Made by a program: the position numbers and the translations under genes. This document shows, in pieces, positions 11,575 through 25,801 of a stretch of DNA of 64,000 bases; within the stretch, counting starts at the first letter, position 1; each line of letters starts with the position of its first letter. The stretch is from Hoplostethus atlanticus (lineage: Eukaryota; Chordata; Actinopteri; Trachichthyiformes; Trachichthyidae). Under the pieces are notes generated by a model. The model was not told the DNA's origin. It worked only from the letters and a program-made list of their open reading frames with translations, and made no database searches. The DNA is taken from assembly GCA_034670405.1 (NCBI GenBank), contig JAXDDX010000001.1, forward strand, positions 1,391,501 through 1,455,500, written 5' to 3'.

Positions 11575-11730
11575 TGGGACATCAGTACAAATTTTACCTT
11601 TTTCATTTACCTTTTGGGCATTTAGCTGACACTCTTGGCTGTGGCGGAGATCAAACCTGTGACCTTTCATTTACAGGTGAGCCTCCCAAACCACTGGGCC
11701 ACTCTGTTTCCCAAAGTGAATCAAGAGGGC
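11575..11730 (-). repeat. Worn tRNA-related SINE fragment
   Basis: Contains 'tgggcatttagctgacactc' followed by 'gagatcaaacctgtgacct' and 'aaaccactgggccac', which read on the minus strand as a tRNA-like promoter region of a type widespread in fish. Strongly diverged; family not named. Confidence 0.35.
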
Positions 11731-12837
11731 CTTAAGAATAATAGTTTGGGAACCAGTAACAAGTGACTGAGCTAAACTCTGTCAGTCCAAAAGAGGTCAT
11801 TCAGACCTGCAGTATGTAGTGTGGAAACAAAAATATTCTAAAACACCAATCAGCCACCTATGAGATGGAAAAACACTGACCACTCTATGTCTCTTCTCTT
11901 CCTCTGCTATCATGACAATCATAAGACGATTGCTTACAGATGTGATGTTGCATTGTATGGATACCCTCAAGGTCTTAAGAAAGCTCCAGTATGTGTACCT
12001 CATGAGAGCAGAGGATAAAGAAAGCTTATCTTGTGTGAAGGTACAAGGATGTGTTCTTTGACCTTGGAGTTGTCCAGAATAATGGGAACTTTGTTAGCTA
12101 TAAGATACCAACTCATAGTCCTACATGGGGTTGGACCAATGAAAATAATAGACAATATGTATCTTTATGTAATCTTTACTATAAAAACTGTAAACGTTTT
12201 TCAGAGTTCAGTACTTGATTGATTGACTGAATAAACTGATGATCTGCCAGCTTTGACTCATCTGAATTTTTCCTCAACAGTAGGAAGGATACAAACAACA
12301 CTTTTGAAGTTATAATGCTGAGTATCTAGCTACGGCATACTCCAAACACTCCAAATAGTATATATTGGGACAGGGTTTTGGCTATAAAGAAGTTTCAATA
12401 TTTAGATCCTGGGCACAGAGCACCAGATGTGAGAGGCTTACTTAACCTAAAGGACAGTGGGGTGGAAGGGAAGGAGATTATTTCTGTAGAGGTGCAGAGG
12501 ACATCGTGACTTGCAGTGTGAAAAGGGACTTGAATCTTATTGTATTGCATAATTTGTGCTTTTACTCAATCATAGAGGAAACCGATCAAAATTAACATGT
12601 TAAAGGATAATTCAATTTTTTCCCATGTGACTCAGATGGTTGTTTTGGTGCCATTGAGGGCTCTGGAACTTTTTTATAGTGCCCATTAATTTAGTTTTTA
12701 CCTCATATAACTACATTTTATTGCCTAGTAATAGCAGCCAAATCTCTACTTATTGGCTGGAATTGTGTTTGTTGCTTGGCTGTGCAGCAAGTAAAGAGTT
12801 GCTGCAGTAAAACAAGTGTGTCTACCTACATCCATTG

Positions 12838-13150
12838 ATTCATTTTACATACCCACTTATTCCTATTCAGGGTCACAGCAGGGCTGGAGTCTATCCCAAC
12901 ATGCATTGGGCAGAAGACATGGAAACACCCTGGACAGATCACCAGTCCAACACAGGGCAAACAAGAACACACTCACATTCACACCTATGGGCAATTGCAA
13001 TTTAGAGTCTCTAATTTACCTGACTTGTATGTGAAATGTGAGAGAAAAATGTGCAAACGCCACACAGAAAAGACTAGGGCCAAGATTCAAACCCAGGTCC
13101 TTCTTGCTACGAGGCAATGGTTCAAACCACTGAGCTGCCCTGCTACCTAC
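12838..13150 (+). repeat. Teleost interspersed repeat, longer copy
   Basis: Shares 'ggctggagtctatcccaaca' type sequence with the fragment at 600-690, then continues with 'accctggacagatcaccagt', 'caaacgccacacagaaaaga' and a tRNA-like end 'caaaccactgagctgccctg'. This string is a common dispersed repeat in fish genomes. No coding capacity. Confidence 0.55.
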
Positions 13151-16100
13151 AGAAACACTAAAAATGGACGATCACAATTTGGGCCCTTCACTTGTGATGT
13201 TAGTTTTTTGTCTTGCACACAACTGTCAAGGTGAGGGTTGCCCCTCAGAAAGACATCTTTAGTTTGCAAAAATAAAAATGACAAATAAATGAAATCCACC
13301 CATCTCTTTAGTTTAATCTGAGGCGGTCTCTCGAACCACTAGGCCACCTTTCCACAGTCATATCACTGTTACCAAATCAATGATTTTAATTTACTCTCTT
13401 GCCAAATAACCATCTCAATGATAAAACAAGAACAATCCTTTGAAAGGTGTTTTTGTTTCTTGTTCCCCACACTGAATAAGTCGTTGATATTATTGAACGT
13501 CTGAAGGGATGATGATGATCTTACCTGTTTAGCTCTCGCTTTATGAAGTTTATACTATGGGATGTTTATTTCCACAACTGAAAGTGTGACATTACACAGG
13601 GCACTAATTCCTTTTTCTCTGTTTACATATACCGTACATTTACTTTGGCTTCTGTACCATACTGAAATGTACTGAGAACCTTGTTACCATAACAAGATAT
13701 CTGAGCTGTATATTTGATCCCAACAACCATAAGAATTACAGCCCTGACAGGTTGAGTCTGACAGAGTAAGTCAGCAATATATCTGTATTTAAGACAAACC
13801 CTACAGGATATCAAGTAGCTGTAACTGTAGCGGGACATCAAGTAGCAGTCACCCCTGAGTGGCTTTGTCCACCACCTTTTGAATACCTAGCTTGTTTTAG
13901 GAGTAGAGCAAAATGTAGGCAAATTAAGAACAACAGAGAGCCTACTCTGAGACAAATCATTAGTTAGGACCTAAACACTTTTATCTCCACTAGAGCACAG
14001 CAGCTCAAAATCGCTTTCTGTACACATACACATATATATAGGTGTACACATAACCGTTAAGTTTTATCAAATCATCATGCCTATCATGGCTTGGTGTTGC
14101 AAAGGAACACATTTATTCCCTTGGACATTGTCTCAAGGGGGGAAAATAATATTATGTGTTATGCTTCTGAGAAATTCTGTGTATGTGCTTGTATGTAAGA
14201 CAAAATGAGACAATTTTCACAAACAGCTTATGATAGTAATATGATGTCCATTGATTCAATAAGGAAAAGGAGACACATGCTTCACCCGTGAAAGACATTC
14301 AGAAAAAAAAGGCACAGATAATCTTTCCTTAAAGCCATACAAAAGAAGTAAATCATTGGAGAATATCTGTGTATTTGAGACTTATTGTTTGGCTCCTGTT
14401 TTGTAATGCTAGTTGCCTCATTCTTTGACATCCTCCAAAACCAGTGGGATTCTGATAGGGATGTAGACAGATGTGGTCAGACTGCTATAATTAGGATAGA
14501 AGAAAAGCCCATGAATGGATGACCGTAACAGTCCATCTGGTTCCAATGAAATGCTCTTCCAGCAATTTTAAATGATAGCCTGATTCGATACAATAACATA
14601 ATTTTACACTCAATTACCAGTGAGGATATACAACTGAACTATCCACACAGATAATGACTTTCTCACTCCCAGTAATGATTCATCTGTCTCAGTCTCAGAC
14701 AAAGACAGCTCTGAAACGACGTGCTCTTGAATACCAATAATCCTCCTTCAATCCAAGTTTTCTGTTTTGAATTGTGAATCAATATTACATAAATCATATT
14801 GAAATACAATAGGGGAGGTTTTGCTTGAAAGCTTCAGGGGACCATACCCAGCAGCTTGTATGCACTGCTGGCTCAATGTGAGGAACCACTGAGTTATGAG
14901 AAGTTACATTCAAAGACAACATTCAATAATTAATGGCACCGATGTCATCAGTCGCTATGCATCATGGAATTTGGAAAGATTTCGATCCAGGAAGGAGGAT
15001 TCATACTGACAATTTAATTTGAGTAGCAGGCATCGGTGAACTGTGAGCCCTCACCCCTCTATGTCATGGCACACTGTCAAGATGGCAGGCAGACATATCA
15101 AACCTCAAATCAATTCAATTGACGAGGATAGAAGAATAGTTTATTTTGAGTCTGATTATAGTGGTTATGATACATTTCATAAATGATTCTGTCGCTTCAT
15201 GAGGCATAGAGAACATCTTGTAAAACAAAAAGGCATTTGGACAATAAAAATCCTGGTAGATTTGTTGAAAAACAAACTGTACTGTACTTCAAAGACCTCA
15301 GTTGTCTTTAGCACATGTGTTGGCCATAACTTGTGCAGGGCTATTATTATCCTCCACTTTACACCAACCTACAAGAAATCTGTACAATGGAATTTATTGA
15401 GACCTTTTACGGCTATTAGTCTTGACATTATATGTTATACGAGTTATTTGAAATGTCAGAGAAATGGGCTTATCTCTACAGTAAATCCCAAATAGATCCC
15501 TCTGTGCTCCGGAGGTAGAGCACCTTTAAGAGTATTGACTCATACGCTAAGAGAACGGCCTCAACCTGAAAGCTTACATATCTACTACATCAGGGCTTTA
15601 TTTGATTCAGTGTCTGTTCGGTTGTTAAGGTTTTATTCAACTGTTTTTTCTGTCAATTAAAATGGTACTAATGATTTCTTTTAAAAACATCAGATTGTGT
15701 GAGTTACTTAGTGAAGATGATACAAATGTCTCTAGGATCAGAACAATATTCACAAATTTGTGCTGGTCCTCTTTGATAAAGAAGATCTGAAGGTGTATTT
15801 GTATAACATGTATTTACAGGGACAAAATATTGGGAGGAAAGCAATTATTATTATTATTATTATTATTATATCTACCAAAATGACTATTTGGGTACAGATC
15901 TTGGATGAAACTGGAGTAGAAGAGATGACAACTATCACAGTTTTGTTAATTGTGTCACCGTCTTGTCTTCGCTAAGACAAGGTGAGCTGTTTTCACCTCC
16001 CCATACATCTCTGAGGCCTATTATCAGACCTCGATTTTGCTTTCTCACTGCAGATCCACTGACACCATTTTCCTCTTCTTTTACCACTGGCTATGTTCTA

Positions 16101-16410
16101 AAATGGAAACTGAAGAGGATTGTTTCAAAGCCACCCTGCTTAGACCCTGGAATTACGGCTTAGGTTATTTTTTGGCCATGGTTTCAGAAATCCATTTGTG
16201 TCTGGCCTAAGCTGAACTCAAGTGCAATAGGTTTGTGATTTGTAGACATGAATCCAGTGCCAATCCTCCTGGGATAATAAATTCTATACAGAGAGCATAA
16301 CTGCTTTAAAGGAGCAGCTACTGTGTGTGGAGTTCAGAGAGAAGGCCCCATCTGGACTTTTAAATGTACCACTGAGTTTAGATTGCAGCAATTCCAAAGT
16401 GGCGATGGAT

Positions 16411-16432
16411 CTACACACACACACACACACAC
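16411..16432. repeat. (AC)n microsatellite
   Basis: About eleven uninterrupted AC units. Confidence 0.9.
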
Positions 16433-19400
16433 ATACTTCTGCATGAGGTCTTGTAACACATGAGATTGACTGCCACTCCTTGTCTGACTGTGAAATGAGA
16501 GCATTGTACCATTGCTTCAGGTATCTCAGAAAGACGTTGAAAGGTAAAGGCATCAGTGCAGTTCAACCACACCATCATGTTCCAGTAAACCAAATGGAGA
16601 GCGCATATGGAAGAAAATCTCATTTGAAAAATCATCTCTTAGTTTTTCTTTAACAAGGATGACAACGGTAACAAAAGCAGGACTTTTTTCGTGCCATCCT
16701 TCTTCACATGCATGCATGATATGTGTGGAAAAAATGTGGAGAAATGCACATTGTTATTTCAATGTGTTATTGCAATGTTTACAGCAGCAGCTTGCACTGT
16801 AATTCAGTACGGCTCCATCCTGCCCACACTGTCGTGTGAACGTGTTTGCCTGTCAACACACTACCACGTTCATGGGGCAGAGGGCCTCCTCAGGCCTCAG
16901 CTCTTTCTTACAAGGAGCTAATCAACACCTCATCGAAATGACTTCTACAAGGCCCGTGAAAGGTGTTAGTATTAATGGTGGATAGAAAGCTTGAGTAAGA
17001 AAAACAATTTACACATACACTTTCAGAATACATAATCTTTTTGGCGAGTCAGAGCTATCACATACTGGAAGAGCACAGGAGCTGGATGGCGGATGGCAGT
17101 CAGCAAAGATACAATACAGGAAGTAGAGGCTTAGGTGTTGTTTTTGTGCGATGCTGTCTTTGTGACAGATTAGCCATGAACAAATTTATCTCAATAACAA
17201 CATGAAAGATTGATTATAGACCAATATTAATCCAAATGGTTCTAAAAAATATGATATATTCATTGTTTTGACTACTTCATATGTTAACTTTCACCTATAT
17301 TTTTTGAGTAAGTGAAGATGTGCTCCTCCATTCTTAACCTGCAGCACAGTTATTGACAATAGATCAATAGATTTATGCAATGCGGATACAAATTTATATG
17401 TGGATTAGCGATTCTCTTTTAAATCTCACCAATCTTCAGGTCTGCCTTTAAAAAAAAAAAAGAAAAATATATCGCTGTTGTCGGATGAAAACCTCATATC
17501 GCCAAAAGGTCAATTTTCTAGGAACTCATCGTTTTTAGCTTGATGACCATGCATTTTTGAGTTTGTCTAATTGGTTTTGTTTGTCTAAAAGGCATGTGAT
17601 CCTTCAATTGAAATGATGAAAATCAGTAATATTGGAGTTACACCAGACAGGAACAATATATGTTCGTAATCTTCATATGTTCCATACAGTGATGCAGTGA
17701 AGTGAGAACGCACGCCCAACATTTCCTTCTTGAGTCTCTAAAACAATGTTGGTAATTGGGAGCAGAACTGGAGCACAATATTCCCATGGAGTGGTGTTTT
17801 GGTCTGAGACGGCTGGGTTTAAGTAGGAAGTCATTAATGTCCCTTATCTGAGCCATCTGTTTTTCCCATCCGAGCCAATGTCATGTTAGAATGGCATCTT
17901 ATGGTAAAGTTAATTGAAACAACACAAGTGGCTTTTACAGTTAAGGCCAGTGCACTTAGGGCAGGATGGGGCCACGTCTTGAGGAAGTTCATGTAGAAAT
18001 ATCCTCTTCCACAAATTGTCTCTTATTGCTCTCCCTGTCTCTCTGACCCCAAGAATGTATGGAAGGATATACAGTACCGTAAATAGTTGCGTATACAACA
18101 TGCAGCGAAATTCAGGATGAGGATTTACCCAGGCCAATTCTAGCACAGTGGTCATAGAATTAGAGCACAGTCCTGCGAGGGAAAATGCCAGATCAATACC
18201 TTTCTGGGGAAGTGCTAAAAACAACCTGTTTACACACTGTCTTGGTTCATCTGGGGATTTGAAGGGTCGATGGCCCCCCTGGCATGTAGTCCATCACAGA
18301 TGCTAGGCTTACAAGATCACAGGTGGTCTGTGGTCTATGTTGTTGAAGAAATTTCAGAAACAGGAGAATGGCAGTTGCACAGTCTCTTCAAGCTGCATCG
18401 GGAGTGAAGTAATCGCTCAGTGCAGGGTGCTACAGGCTTTCCTGCCTTAGTACTTGGAGCAAAAGCCAATCAAGCAGGCTAGACACATTCCCAAAATAAC
18501 ATTTATATACCAAATATATATAACAAACGATCGGATGTGGCAGTGTGCAGGCCAAACTGGAAAAATTGAATACACTTCCCCTGGCATGTCAGTTTGACGT
18601 CCTGCCAAAATAACTTTCCATTAACAAACTGCAACTGTGAAATATGATTGGTCAGAATTGATTAAAGGGGGTCTGACTGATGAATGTAAGAGTTTACATT
18701 GTGTTGTGATCCCGGAGATCAAAGTCACATAAATCAACATTTGTGAACATGAGCGACTATCCCCCAAAGCGAGGAAGCAGAGAACCAAGACTCTAATCTC
18801 TGATGTTTTCAAAGTGTACAACCTGGAGCTGCTTCATTCACAGAAGACTGACTTTGTGAGCTGAGAGAATGTTTGAACTTTTTCACCCAGACCATTAGAC
18901 CATAACCATTAATTATAAAGCAGAAAAATATCAAATTTACCAGGCCACCACCCGTGTTTATTTTACAGACACCTTTTCCAATTCAAGTACACTGGCAGGG
19001 GACAGTAGTGAAGATTCACTCTTACAAACTGAACTATTCTAAGGCATGGATAAATTATATTTGAGGAGCTGAATATGAGTACTTTGCTACTGCTGCCCAT
19101 GCTGACATGAAGGAATACCATATTCACTGGTATCGATTAGGTTTTTATTAACAGTAGAAAAGTACAAGTTACATGGCTGGATTTTCTTTTTGATTTGTTG
19201 ATGAAATTTGATTAGTTATAGAAATACTGTGACTAACGGTTGAATAAGAATTTCTCCAGTTGGGGAAAGAAGCACTGGATGTAATGAAGATTACGCTTGG
19301 GAACACTGATTCATGATTTATGCAGCCAAGGGCTGGGGGTGGGAGGAGGTCAGGCTTGACAAGCAGACATGGTGTTATGTTGAAACGATTGATGGTGTTT

Positions 19401-19982
19401 ACAACATGTGTTACTGAGCTATCTCTATTGTGCTTTAGGAAGTTGTCCAAAAAGTGATACGAACCAGTAGTAACCACATCGGGTGGGATGAGGTATTGGC
19501 TGCAGACTTAGGAGATGCTTCCAAGCACTTTGGACCTCTACAAATCAGGTCCTAACTGGAATGTCGTGACCTAAGATTTTTTAGGTCCTAAGACTGTTTA
19601 TATGCACACACAATTCCAGAAAGTGTTTAACGTTCACTGATTTTAAGAGAGATAGGTGTGAGACTAGGGGCCATTTTGTTCAAATAGTGGATATCTCATA
19701 TTGGAATCAAAATCTTCATAATTGTATTTGTCATAATTGTATATGTAACCATGTGACCATAATCTTGTCACCAAAGTATTATACCAGACAGGGATACCTG
19801 TGCCTTCCTGGCGTGCTCCAGGAAAAATGTACAATATGTACATATGGTCAAATAGACACAACCAGACACATTTTTCAAATTTAGAATTCACTCGCCAAGA
19901 TTTGTTTTTTTTTCAGGTTTCGTGAAAATGTGAGAGTAAAATAAGAACAGTCAGTTCTAACCCTAGGTAGCTGATATGTGGC

Positions 19983-19984
<2 letters not shown>
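16433..19984. other. Gene-free DNA
   Basis: I see no exon chain, RNA gene or recognisable transposon. Short open frames such as minus 17910-18224 lack splice context or protein-like composition. Confidence 0.45.

Positions 19985-20017
<33 letters not shown>
19985..20017. repeat. (TG)n microsatellite
   Basis: About sixteen TG units. It is followed at 20130-20230 by a C-rich stretch of imperfect 'catcatccaccag' repeats. Confidence 0.9.
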
Positions 20018-20019
<2 letters not shown>

Positions 20020-20230
20020 GGGGGTATGGAGCATAGTGAAGGTGCTGAAGGGAATAAACTAGTGAAGTGAATGCAGCTGGAGGGCTGGCTCATGGATTCA
20101 GTTCAGGATGTTGACACAAGCAGTGGGGGACAGCAGTGTCCTCCATCATCCACCAGCACCCCCCCACCCCCTTCCTCCCTCCTTCATCATCCACCAGTAC
20201 ACCCCCACCTCCATCATCCACCACCACCGC

Positions 20231-22690
20231 AGAGGAATCCATGCTGTGCAGCCAAGTTTATGCTATTGGCAGCATCAGAACATGCCTGATCCTCTCACTT
20301 GGCATGTGCAAGCTGTTGAGAGGAATCAACAGAAATATGAGTTGTGTATGAGGAGGGGATGGGAGCTCACGTAATACCTTGCACATGGTATTTCACTATC
20401 ATGTAAACATGATGATAATATCTCCTGGTTTGAGGAATGGATATTTGTTTACGAAAAGCAATTCAAGCTTATTTTTTATGAAAAACATTATGTGCACTTA
20501 CCTGACAGAAGCAGGGTGGCCAACCTGAGTTGACAAAGCAGGAAATGGTAACATGAGCCAAGATAACTACATTGGTGCCGATGTCAGAAACCACAGCCTG
20601 GACCACAAAGTGTAAGACTTGTTTTTCTACAATGTAAAGTAGGTCTCTTGGCTGAGTATACAGCAACATTCTTTCCATAGAGTGAAAAGGCTCAATCTGA
20701 TAGTCAATTGTGTTCTGTTTTGTTTCTTGCTTCAGTATGTAAACATTGTTTGCGGGGCATATGAATTCAAATGGCCCTCCTGCAGCGCTGTGCACTGGTG
20801 GTTTAGTGTTATTTCAACTCATTTAGCGTGCATAGGCTTAGGGAGACAATAAACACAGCTGTTTATTTTCACTACCAATTGGGGACACCAGGGGAGTAGT
20901 CTCGCTGCTGTAGAAGAAAAGGAAATCGCCCCTGTTTTTAAAAAAAAAAAAGATTCCAGTCGATAAATGAGGCCATCGGTTAGAACATCTGGAAAGGATT
21001 TGACTGTTTCTCATCGTCTGGTCGGCTGAGAACCTTGGCTTCTAGTCAGGAGAACACAGCAAACCTCCAAGTCACATCGTCTTAGACTCTAAGAGGTGAA
21101 GGAGTTTAATGGCACGCAACGGAACTGTTAAAGCTTAATAAGTCAACACTAACCGTGAGAAAACACGTTGAGGATGCAAACAATAAAATATCCTCCTTTT
21201 TCATGGGATTTGAGGCTCATTTAGGATGACTGAGAAAATGCCTCCTCGTACGTCCACAGTGAGAGATTTTGACAGGAAAATATGATTACTATGAGCAAAG
21301 TCTGACGTCCAACTCTGCGGTGTACCTCAAGTCCTCAAAGCATTTGGGAATGCAGAGAAGCATGGTATACTGAGCTCCTTGTTATCACAGTGGACCTGCC
21401 TGTCACACAGCAGAGTGGAAACCCAGGATTTACCCTGCTAGCAAGCATGTGCCCTGCTGAATTATCCTTGGGCAAAATAGTGACTCTGCACCAGCTCCAT
21501 GGGTGCTCTTCTGTAGCTGACCCTGTGCTCCGATCCCTCTAGAGGCGGCATGTGAAAAGAGAATAGTTTCCCTATGGGGATCTATAAAGTATCGTATTCT
21601 AAATTGTTTACATACATTCTCAGAAACCACACCACATTTGCTCAACACAAAACAAAAAACAGAGATACAAAACTCGACAAATTTTGGGCAAAAGGAAATA
21701 TTCCATTCAAACCCATTTTATATCTTTATAAAATTGAAATTTGTGTCCAAATGATGCACACAAGCCATCATATTGATCATTCTATGAACCAATTTCATAC
21801 TGATGTGCTCAATGGAAAACACTACTATGAACACCTTTACTTATCAGTGGGTTTATGCCTTCTTCATTTTCTATGTTACACATTACAGTCATTTAGCACG
21901 TATTACTTACGTGTGTACGATAGCCTGTTGAAAAAGAAGAGAAAAAAGAGCCAAACACACAAATACATAAATAAAAATACTCCATACATTTGAGCAAACA
22001 CAGTTGGGTACGTAAAATGTTCTCTAAACAGAACAGAATGGAATGAAATATAGAAAACAAGACTATTGTCCTACTGACATTTGGCTGCATCCTGTCCTTA
22101 CTTTCTGTCTGACCACAGGATCTTGTCCACATGGCAGGCAACGCTCTCCCTGACGAAGCAGCGGGGGAAGTTTGGCCTGGTGTGACAGATCCTTCTCCTC
22201 TTACCCTCACCCTTCCCCTTCCTCTCCCTCTACCTCTCTTTGAAATGTTGGCAACGAGCCACAAACAGGAGAGCTCACCTTTGGCCCTCTGCTCTGATTT
22301 GTAATTGAACAATTTAGCAACTAGTGATTGTACCTGTGAGTCGTCAGTGTGGCCAACTGGTGATTCCAGTGTAGCACGTTGAATGTCACTGAGATTTTAG
22401 TTTTGAAGATTGTGCCAAATGTACAGAAATGTATGTAGTATTTTGCAAAAAGTGTGATTTAGAATTGTGAAAAAGTGAAAAGCATTTAAATTGGGTTTGG
22501 GACATGAGGGTTTTAGTCTCAAGTTCCAGTGTTGGAGGGAAACAACTGAGAAAAACGGAATTATTGAGAAAGCAGGACAAATATATGCTGACATACGCTA
22601 AATGCTACTTGCATGCAGGTCTAAAATCAGCTCCAAGATCTTTTTTTATACAACTGTTAAACTTGTTTATTGTATAGTGATGTGTGCCTC
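20231..22690. other. Gene-free DNA
   Basis: Nothing convincing on either strand. A pyrimidine-rich run lies at about 22190-22235. Confidence 0.45.
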
Positions 22691-22699
22691 TCTCTTGTT

Positions 22700-22747
22700 T
22701 TGTACTGCTGCATATCCGCAATTTCCCCTCGGGCACAATAAAGAGCC

Positions 22748-22835
<88 letters not shown>

Positions 22836-22840
22836 GTCTA

Positions 22841-22882
<42 letters not shown>
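22700..22882 (+). repeat. Retroposon 3' tail continuing into a (CTAT)n-(CTGT)n microsatellite
   Basis: The string 'gcaatttcccctcgggcaca' followed by ATAAAGAG is the usual 3' end of L2-type LINEs and the SINEs that copy it. It passes directly into about 22 CTAT units and then about 10 CTGT units. The open frames over it (poly-YLSI) are artefacts of the repeat. Confidence 0.7.
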
Positions 22883-22886
<4 letters not shown>

Positions 22887-22899
22887 CACAGAGACGATT

Positions 22900-25330
22900 A
22901 ATACAATCAGTGTGAAACATTCCAGGGTAGGTAAATTTTCTAGGAAATCCAAGATTTATTAGCAAATATAACCTAAGATTTGAGTCTTAATGTTGGCTAT
23001 GATGCCCAATGCTGATGACTATGGACTGTAGGGACGCCAAGCCTCTCTATGAGGTTTTCAACATGCAGCACATGCTATCATAGTCACACAGACTTCCTTG
23101 AGGACTTGAACACGTACTGATTATGGAGAGGGAGCGTATATGTGGCTGAGTGACTCTCTCAATTCTCATCAGATCAAAACAGCTGTGATTATATACCTTG
23201 CCCACTCGGTGCAGATGAGAATCTGATGGAGAGTTTCTCAAATGGCATTATAACAGAATAATGGGTTTTTAAGATGTAGCCAATCATATAGAGATCACTG
23301 CACAAGATACTAGAAAGGTTTGAACTGTATCCTTCAAAGAACAAATGAACCATTTTTGATGCAATATGTATTTGCTGCTGCATCACCGTTGACCTGCAGA
23401 CTTTATTTCTGTGTTCACAAATCACAAATGAAGAGGTCAAGACCAATAACCACATAATTTCCAAAAGGGAAACAGAATAAGAACACAGTTACATAGAGGA
23501 TATTCATTTTATTTACTAATATTGTTCTTTTCTCAAAGAATGTAATAATAAAATATAAAGTGTTAAAAATGCCAGTGAGAAAACAATAATAACAGAAACA
23601 ACAATAACACCAGGCTTCAATGACAGGGATTCCCTTGATATATTAATCATCTTCACTGCTACTAGTAATGTAATTTTAGGGATACCAGGTACTGTGGACC
23701 TGTCAAAAGAAATAATGGCCTATCTTTAATAATAGACTGTCTCTAATAGTAGACTGTCTCTAATAGCAGACTGCCTCTAATAGTAGACTGTCTCTAATAA
23801 TAGACTATATAGTCTATAGACTATAATAGACTCTAATTGCTGAGGTAAATAAAGGCCATTACTGGACGTTTTACGGTATGCATGTTCTGACCATTTTCAA
23901 AACAAACCCTCACATGCTTATCTGACTGGTCCATAAAACATAAAAACACAGGAAGTGCAAATAGAACATATTTCAAATCTACTAAACACAAACACATTTA
24001 ATGAGTTGTTAAAGGAATCATTTCGTACTGGGAATGGTGACTTGGTAAAGGAGCTGCTCATCTTCATACATTTCACACTGGAAACCAGTTTGCATGTCTC
24101 TGCTAAATCTGAGCATATGGACAAAGACAACAACAAAAAGTCCCATGGAACTTTATGATGCATCTGCACATCAAACTCATCCTTGGAGACATACAGTCAG
24201 CAGAGCAATGGTAGATGGACTCTCACGCTAGGTCGCAGTGTGTACTTTCAAGTTAAGCAGTGGGAAAATACAAGCTACTGATTAGAGTTTAACTTTCCTG
24301 CCAACAATCTCCTCTCTCTGTCACATTTTCAAATAAATGCAAGTCATTTTTCTACTCTCCGTTGCTGATTGATATAATAATGATTAAACCTATACCCAGT
24401 TCATGAAAGCTTTTAAATGTGCTGTTCTAAACTTACCCGGTATCAGGTAGATTTCAGTATATGGTGGTACTCAGGGCTCCATGGAAAAAGAAGAAAGACT
24501 TTTTAAAAATGTTCTTTAATTTAATAATTGTTTAATTTTGTTTTTTTTCTTTCCCTTGGATATGCAGAATATACAGCAGGCTGCATTTGTGGTAAAGTCA
24601 GGGAAAAAAACCTTCAGAACTAAATAGTGAATCCACAAACTTCCAAAACAGAACTGATGAGACTGAGAGACATTAAGGCTTCACTGGGACCACTGAAACT
24701 GTTAAAGTCCAAGAAAGTGAGGAAAGTGACTCATCCAAACAAATCAATAAGCCAGACAGCCAGACCCACTCAGAGGACAACCTCACACTTCTCACCAACA
24801 CCGTTATTCTTTTCAATTCTCAGGTGCCAAAAGGATAAATAGTTATCAGCCGTGCCGAGTATAAAGTATGTGAAAGTTTCAGAACACATTCAACACCAGA
24901 GCAAAGCCCTCATCGTACAAAAAGCTCTGCAGAATATCAAACAAATATCAGGTACAGTGCCAACAACAAAAAGGATGATATGGATGGTAGATTGGTGAGG
25001 GAGGAAATGCTCTAACGCTTCCATGGGCAGAGTCTGTTAGTAATGAGTCCCTAATGCAAACTCCTTGTCAGAAGCAGACTAATCCTTGCCACGCTCTGTT
25101 ATCATCAGAGGCTTTCACAGGAATACCACAGACCCATTTGATTAGTGCTTCCTGACCTGGAGAAACCATATGCAACTGCAATTTTGGCTTTATTATTACT
25201 TGAGCTGAACCTTTAAGGGGTTGTTTATGTGTCAAGTGAGTTGAAACCCTATTGTATAATTCAAAAAAGAATGAATTGTATGAAAAGATTATACAGCTCC
25301 TATGGTAACTATTATGAAAACAGGAGGTTT
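22900..25330. other. Gene-free DNA
   Basis: Apart from the tandem repeat at 23712-23861, nothing is recognised. Confidence 0.45.
23712..23861. repeat. 17-bp tandem repeat between inverted ends
   Basis: Four units of the type 'tagactgtctctaatag' span 23733-23800, then decay into a palindrome-rich run (tatagtctatagactata). The whole is bracketed by a 9-bp inverted repeat, TAATGGCCT at 23713-23721 and AGGCCATTA at 23853-23861. It could fold as one hairpin or be a small MITE. Confidence 0.6.
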
Positions 25331-25339
25331 ATTTATTTA

Positions 25340-25801
25340 AGCTGTATTAACGGCAGTTGAAGTCAATTAAGAACAAATTCAAGAGACAAAAGGCCTCTTG
25401 ATGAGGAATTGGAGGAAAGGGGACCAAAACAAACAGGGAAACAGGAAGAGGGAAGACTATCAGTTCACAGAAGGCAACAGGAAATATAATAAAACAGAAA
25501 ACAATAGGAACAGTAATGTAAAGTAGTAAAGTAGGACAGACATAAGCTGTCCTTATGTAAACAGCATAAAAATATAACACCATCAACAACAAGGACACCA
25601 CTAGAAGCAATTAAAAACAAATGCAGCACCGACGGAGAAGTTGGCGTAACCAGAAACAGTTGCGTGTGATAGAGTGCTTGAAGGCAGAGAGAAATGAAAT
25701 TGTTCAAATTCTCTCGTTGTCTTTTGCAATTCATTCCAGTCACTGGGATCAGCAAACTGGAATGAGGAGTGGCCAAGGGAGTTGCAATGGATGACGGACA
25801 T
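25340..25801 (-). mobile_element. LINE remnant, end of ORF2
   Basis: The minus-strand frame at 25601-25801 reads LGHSSFQFADPSDWNELQKT, matching the C-terminal motif of fish LINE ORF2 proteins (F..A...WNELQ). The following bases to about 25340 are probably its 3' untranslated part. Upstream domains are absent, so it is a 5'-truncated copy. Confidence 0.5.

Larger units (their letters stand above)
11201..16400. other. Gene-free DNA right of the ANKRD26-like promoter
   Basis: No open frame with protein character and no exon chain on either strand. It holds a worn SINE-like fragment near 11.6 kb, a repeat copy at 12838-13150 and a short ATT run near 15.85 kb. The rest I cannot assign. Confidence 0.5.

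Noticed and set aside
13070-13150. tRNA-like stretch (caaaccactgagctgccctg)
   Set aside because: Part of a dispersed repeat; no complete cloverleaf can be drawn.
17910-18224. 104-residue minus-strand open frame
   Set aside because: Composition and context give no sign of a real exon or domain.
22602-22962. Open frames made of repeated YLSI
   Set aside because: Translation of a CTAT/CTGT microsatellite.
23733-23800. CRISPR-like regular repeats
   Set aside because: Units are directly adjacent with no spacers, and the context is a vertebrate genome.
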